DNA of 64,000 nucleotides, from contig JAFVCE010000019.1 of NCBI GenBank assembly GCA_017479385.1, forward strand, positions 1 through 64,000. Reading direction: 5' to 3'. Under the pieces are notes generated by a model, which was not told where the DNA came from, made no database searches, and worked only from the letters and a program-made list of their open reading frames with translations. This document shows, piece by piece, positions 1 to 8,760 of this stretch. Both the position numbers and the translations under genes were made by a program. The DNA is from Bacteroidales bacterium (GTDB lineage Bacteria; Bacteroidota; Bacteroidia; Bacteroidales; P3). Every line of letters begins with the position of its first letter. Position 1 is the stretch's first letter.

Positions 1-348
1 CAGCAAAACCCGCCGACGCTTTATCTCCATAAGCCTTTCGTACCAATAGCAACAATCTTATCGATAACTCGACCCTCGGCAGAGCCCCAAAATGGGCCAA
101 ATTTGCGGTCGTGGCCACATTTGTAACCACATGATTTTTAGCACCAAAGAGGCACTTGGGTCGGGTTAAGGTCGGGTTAGGGTCGTATTGAGGTCGAACA
201 AGGCTTGATACTGAGCCAATTACGCATCGAAGCCGAAGGCTCTTTTTATCGATTAGTTAGCGGTCGATTATCGATTAGTTCCCGACCGCAAAGCCTCCGT
301 GAAGCGACTCCTGTGTGGGTTTGGCAGGTCGCAACCCGCCCAGGAACA
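1..348. other. Non-coding stretch at window start
   Basis: No convincing gene is seen here. Open frames in the region are short and lack a signal peptide or recognisable domain. It holds the first copy of the dispersed G-rich repeat (158-212) and the 3' flank of the minus-strand secreted-protein gene that ends at 349. Confidence 0.5.
158..212 (+). repeat. Dispersed G-rich repeat, copy 1
   Basis: G-tracts separated by TTA-containing linkers (GGGTCGGGTTAAGGTCGGG, then TTAGGG) run into the shared core GGTCGTATTGAGGTCGAACA and then CTTGATA. The core recurs at about 8.1, 40.4 and 61.1 kb, and a variant ending AACATCGAA recurs elsewhere. This copy lies just beyond the 3' end of the minus-strand gene at 349-900. 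Confidence 0.8.
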
Positions 349-900
349 TCAAAGTTTGTGCAATTTCTGGTAGAACTTGAGGCCGCGGCGCAAACTCTTG
401 ATAGAAGAGCGCGTTAGGTAGCTCTGGGTCGAGTAGTGGCCGTGGTCGAAGTAGAAGACTATGCGTTTGCTCGCGAGGATGGGCTTCTCGACGTAGCACA
501 CGGCCTCGCCGTAGTCGCCGAGGTAGCGGCTCATTTTGGCACCGCGGGCGGGCAACACGAGCTCCGAACCCACAGGCAGGTCGACGAGGGCGAGCAGCGT
601 GTCGAGCGAGGCATAGGCTTCGCCAATAGTGGCGCCGAGGCAGAGGCACACCTCGTCGTAGGAGCCGAGGCTGAACGAGCCGAGGTTGCCGATGGTGGCT
701 TCGACAATGCAGTCGGCGTGGCCAATGCTCAGGTAGTATCCCAGCGTGCTATCCTTGTCGCGATAGACAAAAAGGCTGTACTGGTCGTCGTTGATGGCTA
801 TTTCGGTAGCCTCCATCCTCACCCCGACAGGGATGCTCTTCTGGGCCATACCGCTGACGGCCAAAACGGTGAGTATCAGTATTGTAGCAATTCTCTTCAT
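349..900 (-). CDS. Small secreted protein, unknown function
   Basis: A 183-residue protein opening with the signal peptide MKRIATILILTVLAVSGMAQ, so it is exported. The start at 900 is preferred because the signal peptide begins there. The frame stays open to 981, but the upstream part only re-reads a short direct repeat (KHNNTMKRKHNNAMKR). I recognise no domain. The mature part is acidic with scattered Cys and ends in a basic tail (SLRRGLKFYQKLHKL). It is monocistronic, with a Bacteroidetes promoter box at 952-959. Function unknown; confidence that it is a real gene is moderate to good. Confidence 0.65.
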   Translation of the reverse strand: MKRIATILILTVLAVSGMAQKSIPVGVRMEATEIAINDDQYSLFVYRDKDSTLGYYLSIGHADCIVEATIGNLGSFSLGSYDEVCLCLGATIGEAYASLDTLLALVDLPVGSELVLPARGAKMSRYLGDYGEAVCYVEKPILASKRIVFYFDHGHYSTQSYLTRSSIKSLRRGLKFYQKLHKL

Positions 901-951
901 GGCGTTATTATGTTTCCTTTTCATGGTGTTATTGTGTTTCTTTACGATTTG

Positions 952-982
952 CAAAGTTACACATTTATTTCCAAATGGCAAT
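952..982 (-). promoter_or_regulatory. Bacteroidetes-type promoter for the 349-900 gene
   Basis: On the minus strand, the -7 box TAACTTTG (952-959) follows an ATTG at 979-982 with a 19-base spacer. This matches the Bacteroidetes -33/-7 arrangement (TTTG, about 19-21 bases, TAnnTTTG). Confidence 0.5.
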
Positions 983-1249
983 TTTTTTTTCCATCAGCGT
1001 CATCATTTTTCACCAACCTCCAGCTGGCCGTTCTCTGGCTCTATGTTGGTGCTACTCATTCAGAGTGAGAGAATCTTTCGGCTCGTTTGTTCCTCTCTAT
1101 CTCCCTGCGTTCCCTATAAGTATCGACAATATTCTGGATGTGTTCTGGGCGGAGCTTGTTTTGGGTCTTCACCTTTTCGAACTTGTTAAAATCAGCTGCA
1201 AAGTTACGCATTTTCCACAGAATGGCAAAATATATATTTGTAATAATTC
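983..1249. other. Intergenic region between L9 terminator and secreted-protein promoter
   Basis: No gene is supported. A second minus-strand -7-like box TAACTTTG lies at 1199-1206 and points toward 349-900, so a longer leader transcript is possible. Confidence 0.4.
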
Positions 1250-1285
1250 ATAAAAAAGAGAGAACCAGCGTTTTGTGGTTCTCTC
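1250..1285 (-). terminator. Rho-independent terminator of the rpsF-rpsR-rplI operon
   Basis: A perfect 10-bp stem, GAGAGAACCA (1258-1267) with TGGTTCTCTC (1276-1285), has an 8-base loop. Read on the minus strand it is followed by CTTTTTTA. It lies 25 bases past the rplI stop. Confidence 0.85.
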
Positions 1286-1310
1286 TTGTGGATAATGTTG
1301 CCGTAGGGTT

Positions 1311-1754
1311 TTATTCGGCCACGACTTCGAGTTTGAGCTCGGCCTTCACGTCGCGGTAGACATTGACTTTGGCAGTATATTCGCCAACGGTCTTGATGGT
1401 GTCGACCACAATGTTTTTGCGGTCCACATCGTAGTTGTGCTGCTCTTTGAGGGCTTCGGCAACCATGATGTTGCTAATGCCGCCGAACAGTTGGCCGTTT
1501 TCGCCAACTTTGACGATGAGTTTCACACTCTTGCCGTTGATGGCAGCCTGCAGAGTCTCGGCGTTTTTGCGCAGGGCCTCTTCTTTATGGGCGCGTTGGC
1601 GGAGGGTTTCGGCGTGGATTTTTTTGTTGACCGGGGTGGCTATGATGGCCATACCCTGAGGAATGAGATAGTTGTTGGCGTAACCGTTTTTGACGTTGAC
1701 GATGTCGTCTTTATAGCCGAGGTTGGCTACATCTTGTTTGAGTATTATTTCCAT
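1311..1754 (-). CDS. rplI: 50S ribosomal protein L9
   Basis: The protein is 147 aa, the usual L9 length. The N-terminal RNA-binding domain opens MEIILKQDVANLGYKDDI and continues VKNGYANNYLIPQGMA, the L9 signature. A long central helix (HAETLRQRAHKEEALRK) connects to the C-terminal domain with GKSVKLIVKVGENGQLFGGI. L9 binds 23S rRNA at the base of the L1 stalk. It is the last gene of the rpsF-rpsR-rplI operon, 18 bases after rpsR, and is followed by a terminator. Identification is firm. Confidence 0.97.
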   Translation of the reverse strand: MEIILKQDVANLGYKDDIVNVKNGYANNYLIPQGMAIIATPVNKKIHAETLRQRAHKEEALRKNAETLQAAINGKSVKLIVKVGENGQLFGGISNIMVAEALKEQHNYDVDRKNIVVDTIKTVGEYTAKVNVYRDVKAELKLEVVAE

Positions 1755-1772
1755 CTGTGTTCCTCCTAATTA

Positions 1773-2039
1773 TTATTTAAGACAATCGGCCACGTAGGGC
1801 ATGAGGGCGATGTGGCGGGCGCGTTTGATGGCTTGGGCCACTTTCTTCTGATATTTGTTGGAAGTGCCAGTTATGCGGCGGGGCAGAATCTTACCTTGCT
1901 CGTTGACGAACTTGAGCAGGAAGTCGGCGTCTTTGTAATCAATATATTTTATGCCGAGTTTTTTGAAGCGGCAATATTTTTTGCGCTGGGTTTCGACAGC
2001 TATCGGGGTGAGATATTTGATTTCGGTCTCGTTTGCCAT
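1773..2039 (-). CDS. rpsR: 30S ribosomal protein S18
   Basis: The protein is 88 aa with the S18 signatures [40 protein letters not shown] and [10 protein letters not shown]18 pairs with S6 on the platform of the small subunit. The gene sits 38 bases after rpsF and 18 bases before rplI, the standard order. The single-strand binding protein gene often found between rpsF and rpsR in other phyla is absent. Confidence 0.97.
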   Translation of the reverse strand: MANETEIKYLTPIAVETQRKKYCRFKKLGIKYIDYKDADFLLKFVNEQGKILPRRITGTSNKYQKKVAQAIKRARHIALMPYVADCLK

Positions 2040-2077
2040 GATGCGGTGTTTTTTGGCTTTTGGTTACAAAAAAATTA

Positions 2078-2440
2078 TCATTCGGCGGCTTGGGTTTGTT
2101 CGGCAGCGGCTTGTTTGGCGGCGCGTTTCTTCTCGTTGTATGCCACGGCGTGTTTGTCGAGCGATACGGTGAGGAAGCGCAGCAGGCGCTCGTCGCGTTT
2201 GTAGGCCACCTCGAGGTCGGCGATGACGCTACCCTCGGCCTTGAACTCTATAAGATAATAGAAGCCGGTGGTTTTTTTGCGGATAGGATAGGCCAGTTTG
2301 CGCATACCCCAATTGTTTTCGTACACTATTTCGGCGCCCTTGTCTTTGAGCAGCGTGGTGTACTTTTGTACCGTTTCCTTCATCTGTTCTTCAGACAAAA
2401 CGGGAGTCACAATGAAAACGGTTTCGTACTGTTTTACCAT
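2078..2440 (-). CDS. rpsF: 30S ribosomal protein S6
   Basis: The protein is 120 aa, opening [20 protein letters not shown] and containing the S6 core [19 protein letters not shown] and [19 protein letters not shown]. The Ala/Gln/Lys-rich tail ([17 protein letters not shown]) is typical of S6 C-termini. It is the first gene of the operon. It starts about 20 bases after a hairpin with a U-run (2462-2499) that may attenuate read-through from the upstream tRNA genes. Confidence 0.97.
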   Translation of the reverse strand: MVKQYETVFIVTPVLSEEQMKETVQKYTTLLKDKGAEIVYENNWGMRKLAYPIRKKTTGFYYLIEFKAEGSVIADLEVAYKRDERLLRFLTVSLDKHAVAYNEKKRAAKQAAAEQTQAAE

Positions 2441-2461
2441 GTTTTTTGTTTGTATTTGTTA

Positions 2462-2499
2462 AAAAATAAAAATGAGAGGTCAGACCATGTCTTCCTCTC
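2462..2499 (-). terminator. Hairpin with U-run between tRNA-Thr and rpsF
   Basis: On the minus strand GAGAGG (from 2499) pairs with CCTCTC (to 2474). The two arms enclose AGAC/GTCT, and the hairpin is followed by ATTTTTATTTTTT. It would end transcription of the tRNA cluster. Because it lies only 20 bases before rpsF, it could also act as a leader attenuator for S6. Confidence 0.6.
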
Positions 2500-2529
2500 G
2501 TTAGTTGTTTAAATTTTCTTTGAATTGTG

Positions 2530-2602
<73 letters not shown>

Positions 2603-2663
2603 TTGCGTTAGGTGTCTTTTTTTTGTTCTGTGCGGTTCGCAGTATGCAGTGGCTGGATTGTTG

Positions 2664-2737
2664 TCGGGGTGAGAAGACTCGAACTTCCGGCCTCCACGTC
2701 CCGAACGTGGCGCGCTAGCCAACTGCGCTACACCCCG
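2664..2737 (-). tRNA. tRNA-Pro (anticodon CGG)
   Basis: Cloverleaf with acceptor CGGGGTG pairing with CACCCCG, anticodon loop TTCGGGA (anticodon CGG) and T arm AGTTCGAGTC. Discriminator base A; CCA not encoded. Confidence 0.93.
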
Positions 2738-2742
2738 CAGTG

Positions 2743-2815
2743 TGTCCTGGCAGGGATTCGAACCCTGGACCCATTGATTAAGAGTCAATTGCTCTACCAG
2801 CTGAGCTACCAAGAC
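2743..2815 (-). tRNA. tRNA-Lys (anticodon CTT)
   Basis: Cloverleaf with acceptor GTCTTGG pairing with the wobble-containing 3' side CCAGGAC, D arm TAGCTCAGCTGGTAGAGC, anticodon loop CTCTTAA (anticodon CTT) and T arm GGTTCGAATCC. Confidence 0.93.
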
Positions 2816-2966
2816 ATCTGTTCTTTCTTTGTTATCCTACATAGTTGCATAACGGCTTTTGGCCTCGGCCTGTTGGCGGTTGGCGTTGGGTTTCGACATG
2901 GACTTGCCGTTTTGCACTTCAGTATATCATTTCAAATAACTCTCTTTTTTAAACTTGTTTCTTTTG

Positions 2967-3049
2967 TACTCCGGGTGGGACTTGAACCCACACGCCTTTG
3001 CAGGCAAGGGATTTTAAGTCCCTCGTGTCTACCATTCCACCACCAGAGC
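2967..3049 (-). tRNA. tRNA-Leu (anticodon TAA)
   Basis: An 83-base class II tRNA with acceptor GCTCTGG, anticodon loop CTTAAAA (anticodon TAA), a variable arm around TGCCTGCAAAGGCG, and T arm GGGTTCAAGTCCC. Confidence 0.92.
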
Positions 3050-3093
3050 TTCGGAATCCCTTTCGGACTATTTTTGTATAGAAACAAAAATAG

Positions 3094-3166
<73 letters not shown>

Positions 3167-3203
3167 GTCATTTTTTAGTCGTGTCAAATCACTCTTTTTT
3201 TTG

Positions 3204-3276
<73 letters not shown>

Positions 3277-3304
3277 GTGGCTTTTTTCTCTTCAAAAGCG
3301 TTTG

Positions 3305-3312
3305 CAAAAGTA
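3305..3312 (-). promoter_or_regulatory. -7 box of the tRNA cluster promoter
   Basis: TACTTTTG on the minus strand fits TAnnTTTG and lies about 30 bases upstream of the first tRNA-Gly. No clear -33 TTTG is seen. Confidence 0.45.
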
Positions 3313-3341
3313 CAAACTTTTTTTTAATTGGCGAAAAAAAA

Positions 3342-5978
3342 TTACTTTTTTTCTACAATTTTTTTGATTTCGTTGAGTTTGAAAAGTGCTTCGACTGGCG
3401 TAAGTGTGTCAATATCAATGTCTAAAAGTTTTTCTCGAATTTCGAGCAAGGTTGGGTCGTCGAGCTGAATAAAACTCAACTGAAGGCCTGCAAGTGGGTC
3501 TGTGGCAACGTTTTTTTTGCTTTTTTTTGTCTTCGTGGCTGCTGTTTCGTCAATCTGTGTACGGTTCGATTCGAGCAGTTCGAGCATTGCTTGGGCTTTC
3601 TTCACTACGGCTGGGGGCATGCCTGCCATTCGTGCCACGTGGATGCCGAAGCTGTGTTCGCTCCCACCTTCAGACAACTTGCGGAGGAAGATTATTCGCT
3701 TGTCGATTTCCTTCACGGTGATGTGAAAGTTGCGTATGCGCTCAAACTTGTCGGCCATGGCTATGAGTTCGTGGTAGTGTGTGGCGAAGAGGACTTTGGG
3801 CCGTTTCTTGGTGCCGGAGTGCAGGTATTCGGTTATGGCCCAGGCAATCGATATGCCGTCGTAGGTCGATGTGCCTCGGCCAATCTCGTCGAGCAGAACC
3901 AGACTGCGGTCGCTGATGTTGTTGAGTATGCTGGCGGTCTCGTTCATCTCTACCATAAAGGTCGATTCGCCCGAGGAAATATTGTCGGAAGCGCCAACAC
4001 GCGTAAATATCTTATCCACAATGCCTATGTGGGCCGATGTTGCAGGGCAATACGACCCTAACTGGGTCATAAGTACTATGAGAGCCGTTTGGCGCAGCAG
4101 GGCCGATTTGCCGCTCATGTTTGGACCGGTGATGATGATGATTTGTTGGTTGTCTCGGTCCAAGTAGATGTCGTTGCTGATGTATTTTTCGCCAAGTGGG
4201 AGTTGGGTTTCGATGACAGGGTGCCGCCCTTCTCGTATGTGGATTACGGTGTCGTCGGCCGGTTCCGGACGGCAGTAGTTGCCCTCTTTGGCCACTTTGG
4301 CAAACCCGAGTAGGCAGTCGAGCCCAGCCACAAGGCGGGCGTTGAGCAGTATTGGCTGTACCCATTCGGTGGCGGCTGCCACAAGGCGCTCGTATAGTTT
4401 AGCCTCCAAGACCTGAATGTGCTCTTCGGCGCCGAGTATCTTTTCTTCATACTCTTTCAACTCGGGGGTTATGTATCGTTCGGCGCCAGCCAGCGTCTGC
4501 TTTCGTATCCATGTTGGTGGAACTTTGTCGCGGTGTGTATTGGTTACTTCAAGGTAGTAGCCAAAGACGTTGTTGAACCCTACTTTGAGCGATGGTATGC
4601 TTGTCTCCTCGCTCTCTCTTTTTTGAATGTTGGCTAAATATTCTTTGCCCGAGGTCGAGATGTTGCGCAAGTCGTCAAGCTCCTCGTCGACGCCGGTGGC
4701 AATTACTCCACCTTTCTCTACTTTTACTGGTGGGTCTGGGCAAATCTCGCGTTCTATGCGTTCGGCCAATGGGGCGCATTGCACCAGTTGTTCGCCAGTG
4801 CGGTCAATGGCGGCAACGCCAGTGCCGGCACAGAGTGTTCGTATGGCGTCGACAGCTTTGAGCGACCGCCCCAGTTGTTGCAGTTCGCGCGGATTTATTC
4901 GTCCGGCCGAAGCTTTCGAAACGAGGCGCTCGAGGTCGCCCACTTGCTTGATATGCATTGCGAGCCGGTCGGCGAAATCGACATTGCGAATAGTGTGGTC
5001 CACCACTTGGAGTCGCTCCTCGATGGCTGCCACATCTTTGAGTGGCATGAGTATCCAGCGGCGCAGCTGTCGCGACCCCATTGGGGTGAGGCAACGGTCG
5101 AGTACGTCGAGCAGCGTGCGCGCATTTTCGCCTATGGGCTGCACCAACTCGAGGTTGCGAGCCGTGAAGCGGTCGAGCCACACATAGCGCTCTTCTTCGA
5201 GTCGCGAAATTTTGCAAATGTGGCGTGTTCTGTCGTGGTGGGTCTCGTTCAGATAGTAGAGTGCAGCACCGGCTGCAATAAGGCCTTCTTCGAGCCCCTC
5301 AACCCCAAAACCTTTGAGCGATTTGGTCTCGAACTGCTTGAGCAGTAGTTCGTTGGCGAAATCGATATGAAACACCCAGTCGTCGAACACTGTTGTGTAG
5401 TATCGCTCGGCGAAGTGTTCTTGGAACCATCTTTGTTTTTTGCGCTGCAGGACCACCTCAGAGGGGTGAAAACTTTGAAGCAGACGGTCTATATAGTCCG
5501 TGTTGCCCTGGGCAGCGAAAAATTCGCCAGTCGAGACGTCGAGAAATGCAATGCCATGAACTTTGTCGGTCAGGTGCAGCCCGCACAGAAAGTTGTTTTC
5601 CTTAACCTCGAGCACCATGTCGTTGTAGCTCACGCCGGGGGTGACAAGCTCTGTCACGCCACGTTTCACCAGCCCTTTAGTGGTCTTAGGGTCTTCGAGT
5701 TGTTCGCATATAGCCACTTTTAGGCCAGCGCGCACCAGTCGTGGCAAGTATTGTTCGAGGGCGTGGTAGGGAATGCCAGCCAAGTCGGCATAGGTGTGGC
5801 TGCCCGATGCTTTGCGAGTGAGCGTTATGCCCAGTATCTCTGAGGCGCGCCGTGCGTCGTCGCCAAAAGTTTCGTAGAAGTCGCCCACCCTGAATAGCAA
5901 CATCGCGTCGGGATACTTGCGTTTCAGCTCGGCGTGTTGCCTCATGAGGGGGGAGGAGGTGTCAGAGTTTTTAGCCAT
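3342..5978 (-). CDS. mutS: DNA mismatch repair protein MutS
   Basis: The protein is 878 aa, a normal MutS1 length. The N-terminal mismatch-recognition domain has the Phe-x-Glu element in LLFRVGDFYETFGDDARRAS. Connector, lever and clamp domains follow, then the ATPase domain with Walker A GPNMSGKSALLRQTALI, the S-T-F-M-V-E-M loop in GESTFMVEMNETASIL, Walker B LVLLDEIGRGTSTYDGISIA and the FATHYHEL switch. It recognises mismatches and recruits MutL. The gene is monocistronic with a -7 box at 5990-5997. No mutL is visible in the window. Confidence 0.98.
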   Translation of the reverse strand: MAKNSDTSSPLMRQHAELKRKYPDAMLLFRVGDFYETFGDDARRASEILGITLTRKASGSHTYADLAGIPYHALEQYLPRLVRAGLKVAICEQLEDPKTTKGLVKRGVTELVTPGVSYNDMVLEVKENNFLCGLHLTDKVHGIAFLDVSTGEFFAAQGNTDYIDRLLQSFHPSEVVLQRKKQRWFQEHFAERYYTTVFDDWVFHIDFANELLLKQFETKSLKGFGVEGLEEGLIAAGAALYYLNETHHDRTRHICKISRLEEERYVWLDRFTARNLELVQPIGENARTLLDVLDRCLTPMGSRQLRRWILMPLKDVAAIEERLQVVDHTIRNVDFADRLAMHIKQVGDLERLVSKASAGRINPRELQQLGRSLKAVDAIRTLCAGTGVAAIDRTGEQLVQCAPLAERIEREICPDPPVKVEKGGVIATGVDEELDDLRNISTSGKEYLANIQKRESEETSIPSLKVGFNNVFGYYLEVTNTHRDKVPPTWIRKQTLAGAERYITPELKEYEEKILGAEEHIQVLEAKLYERLVAAATEWVQPILLNARLVAGLDCLLGFAKVAKEGNYCRPEPADDTVIHIREGRHPVIETQLPLGEKYISNDIYLDRDNQQIIIITGPNMSGKSALLRQTALIVLMTQLGSYCPATSAHIGIVDKIFTRVGASDNISSGESTFMVEMNETASILNNISDRSLVLLDEIGRGTSTYDGISIAWAITEYLHSGTKKRPKVLFATHYHELIAMADKFERIRNFHITVKEIDKRIIFLRKLSEGGSEHSFGIHVARMAGMPPAVVKKAQAMLELLESNRTQIDETAATKTKKSKKNVATDPLAGLQLSFIQLDDPTLLEIREKLLDIDIDTLTPVEALFKLNEIKKIVEKK

Positions 5979-5989
5979 AATCTGTTTGC

Positions 5990-5997
5990 AAAATTAC
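5990..5997 (-). promoter_or_regulatory. -7 box of the mutS promoter
   Basis: TAATTTTG on the minus strand fits TAnnTTTG and lies 12 bases upstream of the mutS start, which implies a short leader or a nearly leaderless mRNA. Confidence 0.45.
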
Positions 5998-6228
5998 ACA
6001 TTTTTCCTGATATAATACCCCGCGACCGAAAAAAAATGTTTTTTTGTGTGGCCTATGTCGAAATATTTTCGTAACTTTGCAGCCAATTTCGAGAGCGAAT
6101 GTGTAAGCCAGAGAAGCATTGCGATATTTATCCTTTAACTGAAATACGCCAAAAATCAAGAACGAGGTCAAAGGTTTGCAAAAATGCTAATTGAGAACGG
6201 CGTGTATTAATTAAATGTGTAATCAAAA

Positions 6229-6336
6229 ATGAAAAATGTCTTGGCATTCTTGGCAGCATTGTTTTTGCTCTCGCAGCAGCAGACGTTTGCCACGCAGCGC
6301 GTGAAGCCCCATTCGTTGGGTTCGGGCCTAAAATAG
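6229..6336 (+). CDS. Orphan 35-aa signal-peptide-like ORF
   Basis: ATG at 6229 opens MKNVLAFLAALFLLSQQQTF and then ATQRVKPHSLGSGLK before TAG. The first 22 residues are a textbook secretion signal and almost nothing follows. It may be a small secreted peptide or the remnant 5' end of a lost exported protein. A TAACTTTG box lies upstream at 6072-6079. I cannot assign a function, and it could also be a chance frame. Confidence 0.3.
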   Translation: MKNVLAFLAALFLLSQQQTFATQRVKPHSLGSGLK

Positions 6337-6393
6337 CAGCCGAGCTCGCGCCACCGCGGCGAGCGACCACAGGGGTACGGAGAAATGAAATTT

Positions 6394-6426
6394 TTTGTCG
6401 CAATTCGAAATTTTTGTGTAACTTTG
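6394..6426 (+). promoter_or_regulatory. Bacteroidetes promoter for the phosphosugar mutase
   Basis: The -33 TTTG (6394-6397) is followed after 21 bases by the -7 box TAACTTTG (6419-6426), 36 bases before the ATG at 6463. Confidence 0.7.
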
Positions 6427-6462
6427 CACTTTGTTTTAACGCATTAAATTGTTCTAACACAC

Positions 6463-7848
6463 ATGAGTCTCATCAAGTCTATATCCGGCATAAGGGGCAC
6501 CATCGGCGGCGTGGCTGGCGACGGTTTGAGCCCTATCGACATCGTTAAATTCACCTCGGCCTACACCGCTTTCATTCAGCAACGTGCAGGCAAACAGCGC
6601 GTTAAAATCGTGGTTGGCCGCGACGCGCGCCTCTCGGGCGACATGGTAGACCGCCTCGTTACTGGCACCCTCGTCGGTATGGGTGCCGAGGTGGTAGAAA
6701 CCGGCCTCTCCACAACCCCGACCACCGAGATGTCGGTCATTGAGCACCATGCCGACGGTGGCATTATTATCACCGCCAGCCATAACCCCAAACATTGGAA
6801 CGCCCTCAAGCTGCTCAACGCCAACGGCGAGTTCTTGAACGACGCCGAGGGCAAGGAGGTGCTGCGCATGGCCGACAGCGGCGAGGTGACCTATGCCGAA
6901 GTGGACAATCTGGGCACCATGAGCTACGACAATGAGGCCATCGACAAGCACATTGCGCGCGTGCTGCAGCTGCCTCTGGTCGATGTGAAAGCCATTGCCG
7001 AGGCGGGTCTCCGCGTGGCTGTCGACGCCGTCAACTCTACCGGTGGCCTCGCCATTCCGCGCCTGCTGCGCGCCCTGGGCGTGACCGACGTGGTCGAGCT
7101 GAACTGCGACCCCACAGGCCATTTTGCCCACAACCCCGAACCCATACCGCAAAACCTGACCGATATAGCCCGCACAGTGCGCGAGCAGCGTTGCGACCTC
7201 GGCATTGTGGTCGACCCCGACGTAGACCGCCTGGCCCTCGTTTGCGAGACGGGCGAGATGTTTGGCGAAGAATATACGCTCGTGAGCGTGGCCGACTACG
7301 TGCTTGGCCACACGCCGGGCAACACCGTGAGCAACCTCAGTTCGAGCCGCGCCTTGCGCGACGTCACCGCGCAACACCCAGGCTGCACCTATGCCGCCGC
7401 CGCCGTGGGCGAGGTGAACGTAACCACCCTCATGAAGAGCACCGGCGCCGTTATCGGTGGCGAAGGCAACGGCGGCGTTATCTACCCCGAGCTGCACTAC
7501 GGCCGCGACGCCCTTGTGGGCGTGGCCCTCTTCCTCACACAACTCGCCAAGAAAGGGCTTAAAATGAGCCAACTGCGCCAAACCTACCCGAACTACATAA
7601 TAAGCAAAAACCGTGTGGACCTGACGCCCGACATCGACGTCGACGTCCTGCTCGCGCGCCTCGCCAAGCACTACCAGGCAGTGCCCAATTGCACCGTCAC
7701 CACCATCGACGGGGTTAAGATAGACTTTGCCGACGGCTGGGTGCACCTGCGCAAGAGCAACACCGAACCCATAATCCGTATCTACAGCGAAGCCGCCACC
7801 GAGGCGCGTGCCGACGAACTGGCCGCCCAGGTCAAAGGGCAAATCTGA
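6463..7848 (+). CDS. glmM: Phosphoglucosamine mutase / phosphomannomutase family protein
   Basis: A 461-aa alpha-D-phosphohexomutase. It has the substrate loop GIRGTIGG at the N-terminus, the phosphoserine site TASHNPKHWNALK (Ser106), the metal loop VVDPDVDRLAL near residues 250-260, the sugar loop GGEGNGGVIYPELHYGRDA, and the C-terminal phosphate loop RKSNTEPIIRIYSEA. The family moves phosphate between C1 and C6 of a hexose. In Bacteroidetes this lineage is usually annotated GlmM (glucosamine-6-P to glucosamine-1-P for peptidoglycan and LPS), but specificity for mannose or glucose cannot be excluded. It is monocistronic with its own promoter and a strong 3' hairpin. Confidence 0.85.
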   Translation: MSLIKSISGIRGTIGGVAGDGLSPIDIVKFTSAYTAFIQQRAGKQRVKIVVGRDARLSGDMVDRLVTGTLVGMGAEVVETGLSTTPTTEMSVIEHHADGGIIITASHNPKHWNALKLLNANGEFLNDAEGKEVLRMADSGEVTYAEVDNLGTMSYDNEAIDKHIARVLQLPLVDVKAIAEAGLRVAVDAVNSTGGLAIPRLLRALGVTDVVELNCDPTGHFAHNPEPIPQNLTDIARTVREQRCDLGIVVDPDVDRLALVCETGEMFGEEYTLVSVADYVLGHTPGNTVSNLSSSRALRDVTAQHPGCTYAAAAVGEVNVTTLMKSTGAVIGGEGNGGVIYPELHYGRDALVGVALFLTQLAKKGLKMSQLRQTYPNYIISKNRVDLTPDIDVDVLLARLAKHYQAVPNCTVTTIDGVKIDFADGWVHLRKSNTEPIIRIYSEAATEARADELAAQVKGQI

Positions 7849-7880
7849 CCGTCGCTGAAGCGCGAAGAAAGAAGCCATAG

Positions 7881-7911
7881 AGCTGGGGCCGGCCGCAGGC
7901 CGGCCCCAGCT
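7881..7911 (+). terminator. Perfect 14-bp hairpin downstream of the mutase gene
   Basis: AGCTGGGGCCGGCC pairs perfectly with GGCCGGCCCCAGCT around a GCA loop, 32 bases after the stop codon. There is no U-run, so it may act as a pause or mRNA-stability element rather than a classical terminator. Confidence 0.65.
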
Positions 7912-8084
7912 GTTTCACCACCCACCCCGTCTGTGTTCCCATCCCCCCCCGTCGATGCCCGGTACCACCCCCGAATAAGTTCCACTTTACCCCCCTTCGC
8001 CCCCCAACCTGTGGGGCCAACGCCACCCATCCTGCCGGCCCAAAAAGGCGGCTATATTGCCCTCTCGTAACTGGCTGAAAATCA

Positions 8085-8147
8085 GGGTTGAGGTCGTGTT
8101 AAAGAGGGGTTAAGGTCGTATTGAGGTCGAACAGCACTTGATACACA
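8085..8147 (+). repeat. Dispersed G-rich repeat, copy 2
   Basis: It carries AGAGGGGTTAAGGTCGTATT followed by GAGGTCGAACAGCACTTGATA. It shares the GGTTAAGGTCGTATTGAGGT core with copy 4 and lies between two convergent genes. Confidence 0.85.
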
Positions 8148-8232
8148 GATAGTTACACCCCGAAAAAAGCCCCTCTTTCGGCCATTCGGTGGTCGAACAA
8201 AAAGCGTTGTCGGGGCGTTGCCGGCTCGGCTG

Positions 8233-8760
8233 TTAGCAGAAGTTGGGCAGAGGCAACCGCCTGGCCCGTTCGCTCAGCGGCAGCAGGTAATATTTGCAAA
8301 AACGGTCTTCGAAAAACAGGCGCGCCCCCCAGCGGCGCCAGTAGGTGTGGGTGAGCAGGTGGTGCATGACGGGTATGAACACAAAGTCGTAGCCCTCGAG
8401 GTCGGCAAGCACGGTGCTGAACATATCGTAGTTGAGGCGCGAACCCCGCATTTGGGGCGCCACGATAAACGAGAAGACAGAGGTGTAGCGCATGGCGTCG
8501 AGCTCGGCCAGCAGTTGTGGTGCTTCGTCGGGCATGGTTTCGGCCTCCTGCTCTATGCGGTAAGAACTCATGGTGAGCAGCCCCAGGGTGTGCCCCTCGT
8601 TGTCGACCGCGCGCACCGAGAGCGGCCAATCTATCTGGTAGTTGTGCAGCCAGTCGTCGACCTCGGCCTCGCTAAAGCCATATTGAGCCACCATCCAGCG
8701 GTGGGTCTCGGCAAGGTCGGCCTCGGTAGAACGCAGCAATCTATAACTCGTGGCACACAT
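8233..8760 (-). CDS. GNAT-like hypothetical protein
   Basis: A 175-aa protein with no signal peptide or membrane segment. The pattern (an N-terminal alpha/beta part, LGLLTMSSYRI, then TSVFSFIVAPQMRGSRLNYD) suggests an acetyltransferase-like fold of the GNAT type. This is inference from fold pattern rather than a confident family match. Its start overlaps the end of the DUF2156 gene upstream by 20 bases, so the two are translationally coupled and probably act together. Confidence 0.7.
   Translation of the reverse strand: MCATSYRLLRSTEADLAETHRWMVAQYGFSEAEVDDWLHNYQIDWPLSVRAVDNEGHTLGLLTMSSYRIEQEAETMPDEAPQLLAELDAMRYTSVFSFIVAPQMRGSRLNYDMFSTVLADLEGYDFVFIPVMHHLLTHTYWRRWGARLFFEDRFCKYYLLPLSERARRLPLPNFC

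Larger units (their letters stand above)
7849..8232. other. Convergent intergenic region
   Basis: It lies between the 3' ends of the mutase gene and the GNAT-like gene. It holds the perfect hairpin 7881-7911 and repeat copy 2 (8085-8147). No gene is seen. Confidence 0.6.

Noticed and set aside
6454..7878. 474-aa minus-strand frame opposite the phosphosugar mutase
   Set aside because: Antisense shadow of a well-supported enzyme gene; no motif and skewed composition.
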